NCBI GenBank assembly: GCA_963841845.1
Contig: CAWJEG010000013.1
Span: 62,001-126,000, forward strand
Length of the DNA: 64,000 nucleotides
Reading direction: 5' to 3'
From: CAVVGZ01 sp963841845
Lineage (GTDB): Bacteria; Chloroflexota; Anaerolineae; Anaerolineales; Anaerolineaceae
Shown here: positions 47,000 to 57,263 of the stretch, one piece after another
How the letters are laid out: each line of letters opens with the position of its first letter
Numbering within the stretch: the stretch's first letter is position 1
Notes under the pieces: generated by a model
Database searches by the model: none
Told to the model about the DNA's origin: nothing
What the model saw: the letters and a program-made list of their open reading frames with translations, nothing else
Translations under genes and position numbers: made by a program

Positions 47000-49831
47000 A
47001 TGACAGAAAAACCAGAAACAAAAAATATATGGTACACCCTGACGCCTGAGGAAGCGGCACAGCAGCTCCAGGTAGATCTGGCCAAGGGATTAAGCTCAGA
47101 GGAGGTACAGAAGCGGCTGCAGAAATACGGTCCAAATGTATTGGCAGAGAAGAAGAAAAAATCGGGACTGCAGGCGTTCCTGGGGCAGTATCAGGACCTC
47201 ATGCAATTTGTTCTGCTGGGCGCGGCGATCGTCAACCAGGTCTTTACCGGTGATGTAGGAACAACACTGGTGCTTGTTGGCCTGACCATCTTCAATGCCG
47301 TCCTGGGCATGCGCGGGGAGGCCAAAGCGGAAGCCAGCCTGTCGGCCCTGGCAAGTACAATGAAGAGCATTGCCCGGGTGCGGCGCAACGGACAGGCTGT
47401 CGAAGTGAATGCCGAGGAGCTGGTACCGGGCGATATCGTGCTTATGGAGGCGGGCAATCGTGTACCGGCGGATGGACGCCTGTTTGTGACGGCGACCCTC
47501 GAGATAGAGGAGGCTGCCCTGACTGGTGAGAGTGTAGCTTCGCCCAAGGACACCGAAACCATCTCTAAAGCCGATGCCCCATTGGGAGACCGCCACTGCA
47601 TGGCTTACATGAACACTTCAGTCACACGCGGTCGCGCTGAGATGCTTGTCACGACCACCGGAATGGGCACGGAAATGGGTAACATCGCCGATCTGCTCAA
47701 TAAGACCGAATCGGACAAAACCCCCCTGCAGAAGCAGCTTGACCGGCTGACAGTGATCATTGCTTCCCTGGCAGGACTGGCATTTATTCTCATGGTGGTC
47801 ATGGGGCTTCGTAATGGGCAGCCCATGGAAACCATCTTCATTGCCGGCATCGCTCTCGCCATATCGGCTATCCCAACTGGTTTGCCAGCTGTTGTCACCA
47901 CCATGTATTCCATGGGTACGCGTGCGCTGGCTGCCCAGAACGCCATTGTCAAACGCCTGCCATCCGTGGAAACGTTAGGGTCGGTTTCGGCAATCTGCTC
48001 GGATAAGACCGGCACCCTGACCCTCAACAAGATGACGGCGCGTGAGTTTACCATCCCGGGCCAGAACCGCTTCACCGTCACCGGAGAAGGCTATGGGACG
48101 CAGGGGACTTATGCACTGGCCAGCGGAGTGGCCGGGGTACAGCCCTGGCAGAAAAATACCCTTACCTACAGCACCGAAGGGAAGTTCCTCAGCGCTGGCG
48201 GCGCCAAGATTGATTTCGATGAGATCATGCTGCCGATGGCTTTATGCGCCGACGCCCGTCTTGACAACGGCACCCTGATCGGTGATCCCACCGAGGGCGC
48301 CCTGATCGTGCTGGCTGAGAAAGGCGGCATCAGCGTGGACGGCGCCCGGGAGATGTATCCCCGCATCGCCGAGGTGCCTTTCGACTCGGATTACAAGTTT
48401 ATGGCTACCTTCCACAATATGACCAATGCCAAGGGGCAGCCGGTGGTACGTGCATTTGTCAAGGGTGCACCGGATGTATTGATTGCCCGCAGCAGCTATT
48501 TCTGGCTCCCGGACGGCGAAATCTTGCCGGTCACCGATGAGAACCGTTCCCTGGCTCTGGATGAAAATGAGCGCATTGCCGCTAACGGCGAACGGGTCAT
48601 GGTAATTGCACGCAAAGATTTTGACCCGCAGACCTTCGATCCTAAAGGCAAATTATTTGAGCTGATGAACGACCTCACCATCCTGGCCATGGTTGGAATA
48701 GTTGATCCGCCGCGGTCAGAAGCTAAATTAGCCATTGCCAAATGCCACAGTGCTGGCATCCAGGTGCGCATGATCACGGGCGACCATGCCGTGACTGCAG
48801 CCGCAATAGGTAAAGAACTGGGTATCACCGGCACAGCCCTCACCGGCGCTCAATTTAAAGCCATGAGCGATGTAGAGCTGAAATCAAAACTGCCCGATAT
48901 CGGCGTGATCGCCCGGGTTGCCCCCGAGGACAAAATCCGCCTGGTAACGATGCTTCAGGAGCTGGACAATATTGTGGCCATGACCGGCGACGGTGTCAAT
49001 GACGCACCTGCCCTCAAGAAGGCTGACATCGGTGTAGCCATGGGCATCACCGGCACGGAAGTCTCTAAAGGTGCGGCAGTGATGATCCTGACCGATGACA
49101 ACTTCGCCACCATCGTCAAGGCGGTCGAGTTCGGACGGGCAATTTATATGAACCTGTTCAACTTCGTCCGTTTCCAGATGGAATCGCTGATTGCGTTCAT
49201 CGTCTCATATCTGCTGGCGGCCTTCTTTGTAATACTCGGAGGGACACCGTTCACCCCGTTCGTCATCTTGTGGATAAACTTCCTTGTTCAGATACCTGTT
49301 GCTGTAGCGCTGGGATTCGACGATCCGGCACCGGATTTAATGGAGCACAAACCCCGCCCATTAAAGCAGCCCATCCTTTCCAGAATTCAATGGGTTCGCA
49401 TCGTCTTCATTGGTCTGCTGATGTCCATCGCTACGATCTTACTCGAAGGATATTATCAGGCAGATCCTGCAGTTGCGGCATCGATGGGATTTGTCATCTT
49501 CTCCTTGATGATTGTGGCGCTTGCCCTCAGCGCCCGCAGCGAAACCGCCAGTGCATTCAACCGCGATATTATGAAGAATAAACAGCAGCTTCAACTATAT
49601 GGATTGTCGCTGTTGATGATCATCCTGCCGCTCCAACTGGATTTTCTGCAGCGCTTCCTGGGTTTTGTCCCGCTGGATATCAATAAATGGCTGCAGTGTA
49701 TTGTCTTGACATTAATCCTGTTGCTCGTAGACGAGGTGATCAAGTTCTTCATGCGCCGGAGACGAAAAAGCAGGCAGTATAAGTTTTTCTTCATGGGTGC
49801 GCCGCAGAGAAATGCGGCGCACCAACATTAA
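47000..49831 (+). CDS. P-type cation-transporting ATPase (P2-like)
   Basis: This protein of about 943 residues has an N-terminal cation-ATPase domain, actuator 'LTGESVAS', the phosphorylated aspartate in 'SDKTGTLTLNKMT', nucleotide-domain 'KGAPDVL', hinge 'MVGIVDPPRSEA' and 'TGDGVNDAPALKKADIGVAMG'. The M4 site reads 'IPTGLPAV' rather than the IPEGLPA of Ca2+ pumps. M6 reads 'WINFLVQIPVAVALG' where Ca2+ pumps have a TDG motif, so Ca2+ is not assured. The transported ion is unknown. The ATG at 47000 is likelier than 46994. The C-terminus contains a palindromic GC-rich coding hairpin. Confidence 0.93.
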   Translation: MTEKPETKNIWYTLTPEEAAQQLQVDLAKGLSSEEVQKRLQKYGPNVLAEKKKKSGLQAFLGQYQDLMQFVLLGAAIVNQVFTGDVGTTLVLVGLTIFNAVLGMRGEAKAEASLSALASTMKSIARVRRNGQAVEVNAEELVPGDIVLMEAGNRVPADGRLFVTATLEIEEAALTGESVASPKDTETISKADAPLGDRHCMAYMNTSVTRGRAEMLVTTTGMGTEMGNIADLLNKTESDKTPLQKQLDRLTVIIASLAGLAFILMVVMGLRNGQPMETIFIAGIALAISAIPTGLPAVVTTMYSMGTRALAAQNAIVKRLPSVETLGSVSAICSDKTGTLTLNKMTAREFTIPGQNRFTVTGEGYGTQGTYALASGVAGVQPWQKNTLTYSTEGKFLSAGGAKIDFDEIMLPMALCADARLDNGTLIGDPTEGALIVLAEKGGISVDGAREMYPRIAEVPFDSDYKFMATFHNMTNAKGQPVVRAFVKGAPDVLIARSSYFWLPDGEILPVTDENRSLALDENERIAANGERVMVIARKDFDPQTFDPKGKLFELMNDLTILAMVGIVDPPRSEAKLAIAKCHSAGIQVRMITGDHAVTAAAIGKELGITGTALTGAQFKAMSDVELKSKLPDIGVIARVAPEDKIRLVTMLQELDNIVAMTGDGVNDAPALKKADIGVAMGITGTEVSKGAAVMILTDDNFATIVKAVEFGRAIYMNLFNFVRFQMESLIAFIVSYLLAAFFVILGGTPFTPFVILWINFLVQIPVAVALGFDDPAPDLMEHKPRPLKQPILSRIQWVRIVFIGLLMSIATILLEGYYQADPAVAASMGFVIFSLMIVALALSARSETASAFNRDIMKNKQQLQLYGLSLLMIILPLQLDFLQRFLGFVPLDINKWLQCIVLTLILLLVDEVIKFFMRRRRKSRQYKFFFMGAPQRNAAHQH
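49796..49823. other. 10-bp GC hairpin inside the end of the ATPase gene
   Basis: GGTGCGCCGC (49796-49805) pairs with GCGGCGCACC (49814-49823) over an 8-nt loop, just before the stop codon at 49829-49831. It has no T tract. Confidence 0.5.
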
Positions 49832-50015
49832 TTATCGTGCTTCCGTTGCTGCCAATGTACCGTGGACCATGGCAGTGGCTCAGTTAAACAAATAAATATT
49901 TTCAATGAATGGTGGTCTTTGCAGCACTGCATAAATTCCACCACAGGCACCTTAGCGTACACCGCTTTGGTGAAATGTAAGTTAAATGTCTAATTTTGCA
50001 GCTGGTGTCCTGGAC

Positions 50016-50046
50016 TTCCGATGGTGGTAACACCGGGAATTTTTTA
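50016..50046 (+). terminator. Terminator after the P-type ATPase
   Basis: TTCC/GGAA and GGTG/CACC form a two-part stem, followed by TTTTTTATTAT. It lies between the ATPase and the channel gene. Confidence 0.5.
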
Positions 50047-50105
50047 TTATATATAATTGAAGGAGATTATAGATTGCAATTAATTCCATTCAAGGAGTAG
50101 TCACC

Positions 50106-51984
50106 ATGCGCCCTCCCATCATGATCCTGCTTGTGCTGGTATTTTCCCTGCTTGCCCTGCCTATTGCCGTGCAGGCGCAGATCGAACCTGTTGTCCAGGA
50201 AATTAATGACTCCCTGGGGCCCGGCCAGAGCGATATATTCCGTCTGGATGGGTTAAAACGGGGACAGGTTCTCTATGCTTTTATGGAAAACACATCCGGG
50301 AACCTGGACCCAATCCTTTCCATCCACGCAGCCGATGAAAATTTTTCTGCCACGATGGAAGAATATAAAATTAGCGTGGCGGAACTGGCGGCTACTTCAG
50401 ACTACCCATTGCTGGATCTGCCGGCACTGAGGGACGAATATTCCCTGGCCTGGGATGACGACGGGGGTCCGGGTTATGCAGCCGCTTTGCAGTTTCAGAG
50501 TGCCAGAGGATGGCGATTATTTCCTGCTGGCCAGCAGCTCGCTTTCCGCCGCAGGACGGCAGACCGCCGGGAATTACCGGCTGCTGGTTGGTTTGAGCGC
50601 TCCAGAGATTCTGATGGGAACAGCACTGCCAACTGGTGCAGGTCATTGCAGTATCTGGACCAGACTGCCCTGGGCATCCTATCTCGTCCAGGAATATTCC
50701 GCCACCCTGAACCAGAACAAACCTTGCCGTTTCAATCCGGTTGAATGACATAAATCCGGGTGATACATTGTATGTGAACCTGGAGGCTGTCAGTGGTGAT
50801 CTCAAACCCATCCTCGTCTTGCGGGATTTTGGTAATAAACCTGTCCAGGTGTCAAATCTGGCAGGGCTCAACAACAGTGCATCTTTCGAGATGGCTTTCC
50901 CGGAGGGTGGTGCCAATTATTTCCTGGATATTCAGCCTGCTTCCCAAAACGGGCAAATAACCAGCGGAGATTTCCGGCTTATGGCTGGAGATCAATGCTC
51001 CCGAAGTGCTGGAAGGCCAGGGACAACCCAACAGTGAGAGCGTGCTGAAGCTGCCCATACCCGTCAAGGTTGGACTTAAGCTTCAGCAGATTGTCAACAT
51101 CGATCAGCCAAATGAAATCATGAACGATGTTGGCACACTCAAGCTGGAATGGACAGATCCGGCGCTGGCATTCAACCCGGATGAATGCAACTGCCGTTTC
51201 CGGCTCTATACCGAGACCAGTTTTAGCGATTTTCTTGACGATGTAAAAGGTCAATGGCCTGATTTTACCTTTTTCAACCAGCAGGGCAACCGCTGGTCGA
51301 TCAACCGCCTGATCAAGGTCGAATCTACCGGGCAAGTCACCTACCTGGAACGCTTCTCGACCAACTTCCAGGTAGATTTTGATTGGACCGCCTTCCCCTT
51401 TGACACGCAGGATTTTTATATCAAGTTGGACCTGCTCCTCCCGGAGGATTATTACGAATTTGTCCCCATGGAAAATTTCAGCGAAATTGATCCCTTGCAT
51501 GGGGAGGATGAGTTCATCCTTACCGACTTTGATACCCAGATCAGCACCGAAATCTCCAGCCTGCTGCAGCCCACCTCGCGATTCACCTTCCATTTCTCTG
51601 CTCCGCGCCACCTGGATTACTACATTTTCCGCATATTTCGTACCCATCCTGCTGATCATCAGCGTTTCGTATGTCACATTCTTCCTGAAGGATTACATGC
51701 GGCGCATCGAAGTAGCCACTGGCAACCTGCTGCTGTTCATCGCCTTCAGTTTCAGCATGGGAGACAACTACCCGCGCATGGGATACCTGACCTTCGTGGA
51801 TGCCATCATGGCCGTCACATTTTTTATCAACACCCTGGTCGTTTTATTGAATGTGTACTTTAAGTATCTGGAGAATAAAGGTGAACGGGAAAAAGCCGAC
51901 CGTCTGGAGAAGCCCTTTAATTATGTGTATCCCCTTACTTATCTGGTATCCTTTGGTATCCTCTACCTGATGTTTGTGAGGTAA
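50106..51984 (+). CDS. Prokaryotic pentameric ligand-gated ion channel with two extra N-terminal domains, several frameshifts
   Basis: Pieces join to about 620 residues. A signal peptide comes first ('MILLVLVFSLLALPIAVQA'). Two beta-rich, PPC-like domains follow ('LGPGQSDIFRLDGLKRGQVL', 'GDYFLLAS', then 'INPGDTLYVNLEAVSGDLKP', 'NYFLDIQP'). Next is a Cys-loop-receptor-type extracellular domain with the hallmark 'FPFDTQDFYIKLDLLL'. Four helices end the protein: 'PILLIISVSYVTFFL', the pore helix 'IEVATGNLLLFIAFSFSMG', 'LTFVDAIMAVTFFINTLVVL' and 'YPLTYLVSFGILYLMF'. At least four indels (near 50500, 50700, 51000, 51630) break the frame. The layout resembles DeCLIC. Ligand and ion are unknown. Confidence 0.82.
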
Positions 51985-52221
51985 TCCAGGGGGTGCTATC
52001 CTGGGAGACTGGCTGGGTTACAAAAAAAACTTATTGTGGGAAACAGAATTGGTGATGATAAAATAGAGGTGTTCAAAATCAAGGTCGTCTGGCTAGAGAC
52101 TTCACCCAGTTTTCCGATGGTGTTGCCGGCTCGACTATTATACGCAGTGATTTAAGCGGTTTAGAAATCACCTGTTCATTATTGAGAAATTTACAAACAA
52201 GATATATCTTATCTGGAGAGA

Positions 52222-55013
52222 TCAAGCCGGAGGCAGGATGCCCAGTTGGACGGCTTTGTTTACTGCTTCCCAGCGCGATCGCACCTCGAGTTTCGCATAG
52301 ATGTTGATTGAATGCCTTTTAACAGTCGTGTAGGAGATATTGAGCTCGCCTGCGATTTCCTTGGGGGACTTGGGTTCACGTAAAAGCGTGAGTACTTCAA
52401 ATTCGCGGGCAGTCAAGGGTTCAACGAAATCTGGATTGTTGGTTGTTGTACGCACCCTGCTCCCAGGTGGTGATTGTATAATTTCAGTCCCTTTTACGAA
52501 TTGGGAGCCCGGGAAGGCTGCCAGAATTCGGTTGATATAGGCGTTATTGGAGCTTTGTTTGGCAAGCTGATTTAGCAAACCCTGCATGCGTGGACCCAGG
52601 TCGATATAGACCCGCAGGAAGCCGCCGGCTTGTGAAAGCGCGACCGCCTCTTGAAGGACATCCATGGAGCCTTGTTAGGTGCCCCTGGGCATTCAGCGCC
52701 AAAGCACGCAAAGCCATGATATGGATTTTTGAGTAGATATTATGGGTTCGTTCGGCGATCTCGAGCAGTTCGTCCAGGATGTGCAGCGCCAGATTGATTT
52801 CGTCTATCCCTATCCTTTGCTAATAAAATATGTGCCTTTGTGATATGCGGCACCTCCACCCAGAACAGGGGTTGATCTGGAACCGGCAAAGTGAAAGAGT
52901 CTGCCCATTGAAATGCCCCTTGACCGTCGCCCTGTTCAAGCATCAGCCTGGCTCGCAATGAGTGCACTGCGGTCTTGTTCCTGACCTTCAAGTTCCACCT
53001 GAAATCTGCCGAGGCTTTCCACAACTTTCCAGGCTTCGGAATCCTCGTTTCTAGCCTGGTGAACTAACGCCAGGCCTGCAAAGCAAAGGTGCACACAAAG
53101 GGATTGGCCCAGGTAGCGTTGCTTGATGACCTCACCAAAGTGGAAACATGCGCCATCCAGGTCGTTCCAATGGTAGGACACCAATCCCAGGAAAAAGTGA
53201 GCCCAACATTGGGATATGGCCATTCCACCGCGGAGAGCCTGTTGCAAACATATGTTGGCGGTTTGCCTGGCATGCTCAAGGTTTCCAGCGTTAATGTAAT
53301 TGAAACACAAAGATTGTAAGAAACGAAGTGCGTAACCCGTGGTTTTGTCATCAAGTGACTCGTATTCGTCGAGTAATAATTGCTCTATCTCTTTTTCTTT
53401 CCCTAAGGCTCCCATACCCAGGCTCCAGTACAGAATTGATCCACCGCGAACGTATGTCCAGGATGAGGGCATGATTGCCTTTATCTTTTGGCAGTTCTCA
53501 ACGCAGATTGAAGGTCGGTTGCCAAGCCAGGCTTCCTGGGCTCTAAGCAGTAAGATTTGCCCATTCAGTACTTGTATCGCTTCCGATGTCAATGCGACGC
53601 CATCGTCTTCCTCAATCAATGCTTCCACTTCGGATAAAATTCTAGGTATTTTGCCAGGCTGCCAGGAGAGTTGCATAGACCAGGCTTTCATCATCAGGAG
53701 GAAAGGCCGCCGCTGAATAAGATCAGCTGGCAGCATGCTCAGGTAATGATTCAGCATAGTCCGGTCTTCTGAGTTGAGCGTTTCGCAAAGTGCTGTCTTC
53801 GATCAGAGATGCAGTCAAGTCAAGATCTCCACTATCCGATGCTTGGCTAATGGCTTCATGCAGGAATCCTTGTTGTATGAACCAATTCACCGATTTGCGA
53901 TTCAAATCGGTTACCACCTCATCCCCGTACTTTACCAGCAGTCTTTCCTTGAGAAAGCTGCGCACTAGTGAATGATAGGTATACCATTTCCTGCGGTCAG
54001 TTTTGGTAACGATGAGTAAGTCTGCGCGTTCAAGCCAGTCAATACATGCTTGAACATTCCAGGCAGAGTCAGTTTGCTCGACCAATGCCTGGCACAGTTC
54101 AGTACAGAAACGGTTCGGGATCGAAGTTTTCAACAGGAATGTCTGAATTGCGGGTACCTGCTGTTCAAGGATCTCCTCCTGAAGATAGTCGGAGATGCTC
54201 CTATTAGCCAGCGCCATTATCTGGGGAAATCTTCTCGACATTAATCGTGTCCCGCAAGGACAGCGTAGCCAGGCGCAATGCTGCGATCCACCCCTCCGTT
54301 TGTTTCTCCAACAAAATACGGTTCGTCTCTCCAAGCGGTATCTCGAGCGCCTGATCCAGGTATTCTGCAACCTCATGTGTGTTGAAGCGCAAGTCATCTA
54401 CACGTATCTCGGTGAGCTTATCTTTTGCCCGCAGGCTTGCCAGGGGAAGCGGGGGATCGAAGCGGGAAATCAAGACCAGATGCATGGGGCGCGGCCAGTG
54501 GATTATTAGATCTGAAATTAATTCATTAACATCCTGTCCGCTTAGGGAATGGTAATCATCAAGTACAAGGATAAAATTTCCTGGGAGGGCTTCTAATTCG
54601 TTGTTTAGTGTGATGTACAGCCTCTTTTTTGGCAATTGATGCGGCCCGCGCAGCATTGCCAGGGTCTCAGGACATGCATCGGGAAAGATTTTACGGAGCG
54701 CTTCTATCAAGTACGAAAGAAAAATAGCCAGGTCGCTGTCGTGTTCGTCCAAGGATAACCATGCTGATAACGTTGGCGCAGGTTTCCCATCATTCGGAGT
54801 TGAAATACTTTTAAGCCACGAGCTTATGAGAGTGGTCTTGCCGAAGCCGGCTGGAGCAGATACCAGGGTCATCCGGCGGTTAAGGCCACGGTTGAGCAGC
54901 TCTATCAGTCGATCCCGGATTATCAGATCACGCGTGATGCGCGGCTGATATAACTTAGCCTTTAGCAAATGAGTTGTCTCGAACCTGACCGTCTTTTTAT
55001 CCGTCACACTCAT
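52222..55013 (-). CDS. MalT-like ATP-dependent LuxR-family regulator, several frameshifts
   Basis: This is a regulator of about 920 residues in five frame pieces. The N-terminal STAND-type NTPase has P-loop 'SAPAGFGKTTLISSWL' and 'FILVLDDYHSL'. The middle is a TPR-like helical region ('YWSLGMGALGKEKEIEQLLL', 'CWAHFFLGLVSYHWND'). The C-terminus is a LuxR helix-turn-helix ('LTAREFEVLTLL', 'KEIAGELNISYTTVKRHSIN'). Such proteins are activated by a bound inducer plus ATP. It is convergent with the channel gene and divergent from the LURP-one gene. The breaks (near 54300, 53740, 52990, 52700) look like indel errors. The start ATG at 55013 is preferred over 55034. Confidence 0.82.
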
Positions 55014-55090
55014 GCCTATAACTGAAGAAGTCAATCATGGATGCAGGATATCACTGTAAATCAATTTAGTTGAAATCCCAACAATTGGAC

Positions 55091-55192
55091 TAATACAATG
55101 GGATTGAACCGGATTGTATTAATTTAGAAAATTTGATTCCCAATTCCCAAGGGTGGCCAATCAAAGTGCAGACTTACTCAATTTTTGATTGG
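55091..55192. promoter_or_regulatory. Two long inverted repeats between the MalT-like and LURP-one genes
   Basis: TAATACAAT (55091-55099) and ATTGTATTA (55113-55121) form one 9-bp inverted repeat. CCAATCAAA (55157-55165) and TTTGATTGG (55184-55192) form a second. Both sit in the divergent control region (55014-55425) and are candidate sites for the MalT-like regulator. AT-rich -10-like boxes occur near 55315-55345. Confidence 0.45.
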
Positions 55193-55425
55193 ACACAGTT
55201 CTGCTATGCCTCCAGATTGGAGAAATAATGGAATTATATATCTCAAATTTTGCCTGGCCAAAAAGCCAGAAATAAACCTAACCAAAGGAAGGTTGTACGC
55301 AAATTATAATCGCAATATAATATAGTTGTAATTATGTTAAAATAAATTGTGAAGTTGTATGAATTTCGGGTTGACGGTTTCGAAAGCCTGTCAATGAAAA
55401 AAAACAATTAAATGGAGAGTGAAAA

Positions 55426-55986
55426 ATGGTAGGTAGACGAGACGAACGGCGTGACGAGCGCCAGGATGACCGGCAGATGGGGCGCCCGGGCAGCGGGGCC
55501 AACCACTACCAGATGCGCCAGAAGATGGTGGCAATCGGCGACGATTTCTGGATCGAGAACGACAAGGGCCAGAAGGTGTTCAAGATAGACGGCAAGGCGC
55601 TGCGCGTTCGCCAGACCCTGGTCTTTGAGGACGCTCATGGAACCGAGCTGGCGAAGATCCAGGAGCGCAAGCTGCGGGTCAAAGACAGCATGGAAATTGA
55701 AGGTCCTCACGGCGAGCAAATTGCCATGGTCAAGAAAGCCCTCATCACCCCGGTACGCGAGCGCTGGGTGGTCAAGATCAAAGGCGGACCAGATTTAGAG
55801 GTGCAGGGCAACATATTGGACCACGAGTACAGCATCGGTGAAGGACGGGATAAAGTAGCGGAAGTGTCCAAGAAGTGGTTCCGGCTGCGGGACAGTTATG
55901 GTGTTGCCATCGATCCCGGACAGGATGACGTGATCATCCTGGCTGTGGCGGTGTGCATAGACGAGATGGCGCACGAAGGCCGCTAG
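55426..55986 (+). CDS. LURP-one-related (LOR/Tubby-like) protein
   Basis: This 186-residue protein has a charged Arg/Asp-rich N-terminal tail (about 28 residues: 'RRDERRDERQDDRQ'). A 12-stranded LOR barrel follows: 'YQMRQKMVAIGDDFWIEND', 'VFKIDGKALRVRQTLVFED', 'KKALITPVRERWVVKI', 'HEYSIGEGRDKVAEVSKKWF'. The family (DUF567) is related to Tubby and phospholipid scramblase folds and may bind lipids. No catalytic residues are known. It starts a three-gene cluster with a DUF6325 and a SHOCT protein. Confidence 0.85.
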   Translation: MVGRRDERRDERQDDRQMGRPGSGANHYQMRQKMVAIGDDFWIENDKGQKVFKIDGKALRVRQTLVFEDAHGTELAKIQERKLRVKDSMEIEGPHGEQIAMVKKALITPVRERWVVKIKGGPDLEVQGNILDHEYSIGEGRDKVAEVSKKWFRLRDSYGVAIDPGQDDVIILAVAVCIDEMAHEGR

Positions 55987-56031
55987 GCTTTCGGGTAAAA
56001 TATATATATTTCTCATAGGAGGTAAAGACAG

Positions 56032-56458
56032 ATGATTAAACATGGACCAGTAGATGTACTTGTTCTGGCAGCCGGGGAACCGCGCTTTCGACGGCAGTGT
56101 CCTGGCAGAGCTTCAAAAACAGGCGGCCACCGGGATTATCCGGGTGCTGGATGCAATGATTCTCATAAAAGACGACGAAGGTCATTGCTGGGCTCTAGAC
56201 CTGGAAGATCTGCCGGAGGAAGATGCAGCGACGCTTGGATTTATCGATACCGGAACACGCGGGCTGTTTGACTCCGAGGATGCCGACACATTGTATGAAG
56301 GCATGGTGCCGGGATCGGCTGTGGTAGCCCTGGCGATTGAGCACGTCTGGGCAGTTGCCCTGGTGAATGCCATTGTAGATTCCGGTGTTGAAATGGCGAT
56401 GCATTTCCGTGTACCTGCGCCGATCGTTGACGAGGCATTTGCCTCATTAATTGTATAA
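56032..56458 (+). CDS. DUF6325 family protein, frameshift near 56085
   Basis: The ATG at 56032 with GGAGGT upstream gives 'MIKHGPVDVLVLAAGEP'. The frame shifts, and 'FDGSVLAELQKQAATGIIRV' continues to 'SAVVALAIEHVWAVALVNAI' and 'MHFRVPAPIVDEAFASLIV'. The joined protein of about 141 residues has the DUF6325 pattern ('GPVD..V', 'G.IR.LD...I.KD..G', 'PGS.A....E..WA'). This family often sits next to SHOCT proteins. The function is unknown. Confidence 0.7.
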
Positions 56459-56476
56459 GTGAGATAGGAGGATAAA

Positions 56477-56782
56477 ATGCCAGGATTAGTAAGAGGGATG
56501 GCCAGGACTGCCGCCGTAGTAGGCACAGCCACAGCCACACGCAATGCAGTAAACCGCCGCCAGGCGGATAAGAATGCCCAAGCCTATACACAGGCGATGA
56601 ACACGGCTGAAGCACAAACAGCCCCGCCGCCGGAAGAGTATGCTCCACCGCCACCTCCGGCAATGCCTTCTCCGGAAGAGGATATGATTGCCCAGATAGA
56701 ACGCCTGGGAGCGCTGTATGCCCAGGGGTTGCTTACCGAAGAAGAGTTTGCGGCTGCCAAACAAAAAGTGATGATGGGGTAA
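56477..56782 (+). CDS. SHOCT-domain protein
   Basis: This 101-residue protein has a basic/Ala N-terminal segment ('GMARTAAVVGTATATRNAVN'), a proline-rich linker ('PPPEEYAPPPPP') and a C-terminal SHOCT domain ('IAQIERLGALYAQGLLTEEE', 'FAAAKQKVM'). SHOCT modules are thought to promote oligomer or membrane assembly. It follows the DUF6325 gene by 18 bp with AGGAGG before the ATG, so the three genes are probably one operon. Confidence 0.88.
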   Translation: MPGLVRGMARTAAVVGTATATRNAVNRRQADKNAQAYTQAMNTAEAQTAPPPEEYAPPPPPAMPSPEEDMIAQIERLGALYAQGLLTEEEFAAAKQKVMMG

Positions 56783-56840
56783 GTCTTTACGTTTCGAAAT
56801 CAAGATAGATTCAGCAATATCATCTCCAGCAAGATATTGC

Positions 56841-56891
56841 AATAGGGATGCACACGGGTGAGCCGGCGCCTTCCGGCTCACCAACCCTATT
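56841..56891 (+). terminator. Long two-part hairpin after the SHOCT gene
   Basis: A 10-bp perfect stem (GGTGAGCCGG 56857-56866 with CCGGCTCACC 56873-56882) is enclosed by AATAGGG/CCCTATT (56841-56847 with 56885-56891). No T run follows, so termination is likely but not certain. Confidence 0.55.
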
Positions 56892-57263
56892 CATGGGGTA
56901 AATTTTTGAGAAATAATGGGATGGCAATTTGATAGAAATTTTCATCCTAACAGGGGGGTTGCTCCAGTTTGCTGCACACATCCGCAGCAAGGAATTTTTA
57001 TAAGAAATTACCATGGCAGTTTGTCAACGTTTACATATCAAATTCCACAAATAATTTAAATAATGACCGGTAGACGACCGGGTAGACTTCCAAAAACGCT
57101 CCATCTCCCAATTAACTTTGTCTGCGTACCTGCCCGGTATTTTATGAAGACGGACTTAAAATGGATGCAAAATAAAAAGCCGGTATCTGCCAGCCGGGAT
57201 TGGAAGATTAGCAAAATCTGCCATGGGTTTTATGCAACGGGTCTGAAGATTTGAATTGCATCC
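56892..57263. other. Intergenic region before the SulP permease
   Basis: A 63-codon frame (57063-57254) shows no family pattern and I do not annotate it. A short repeat, ACCGGTAGACG then ACCGGGTAGAC, lies at about 57065-57085. I see no riboswitch. Confidence 0.35.

Noticed and set aside
57063..57254. 63-codon plus-strand frame before the SulP gene
   Set aside because: It has no ribosome site of note, no family pattern and an unusual composition; probably chance.
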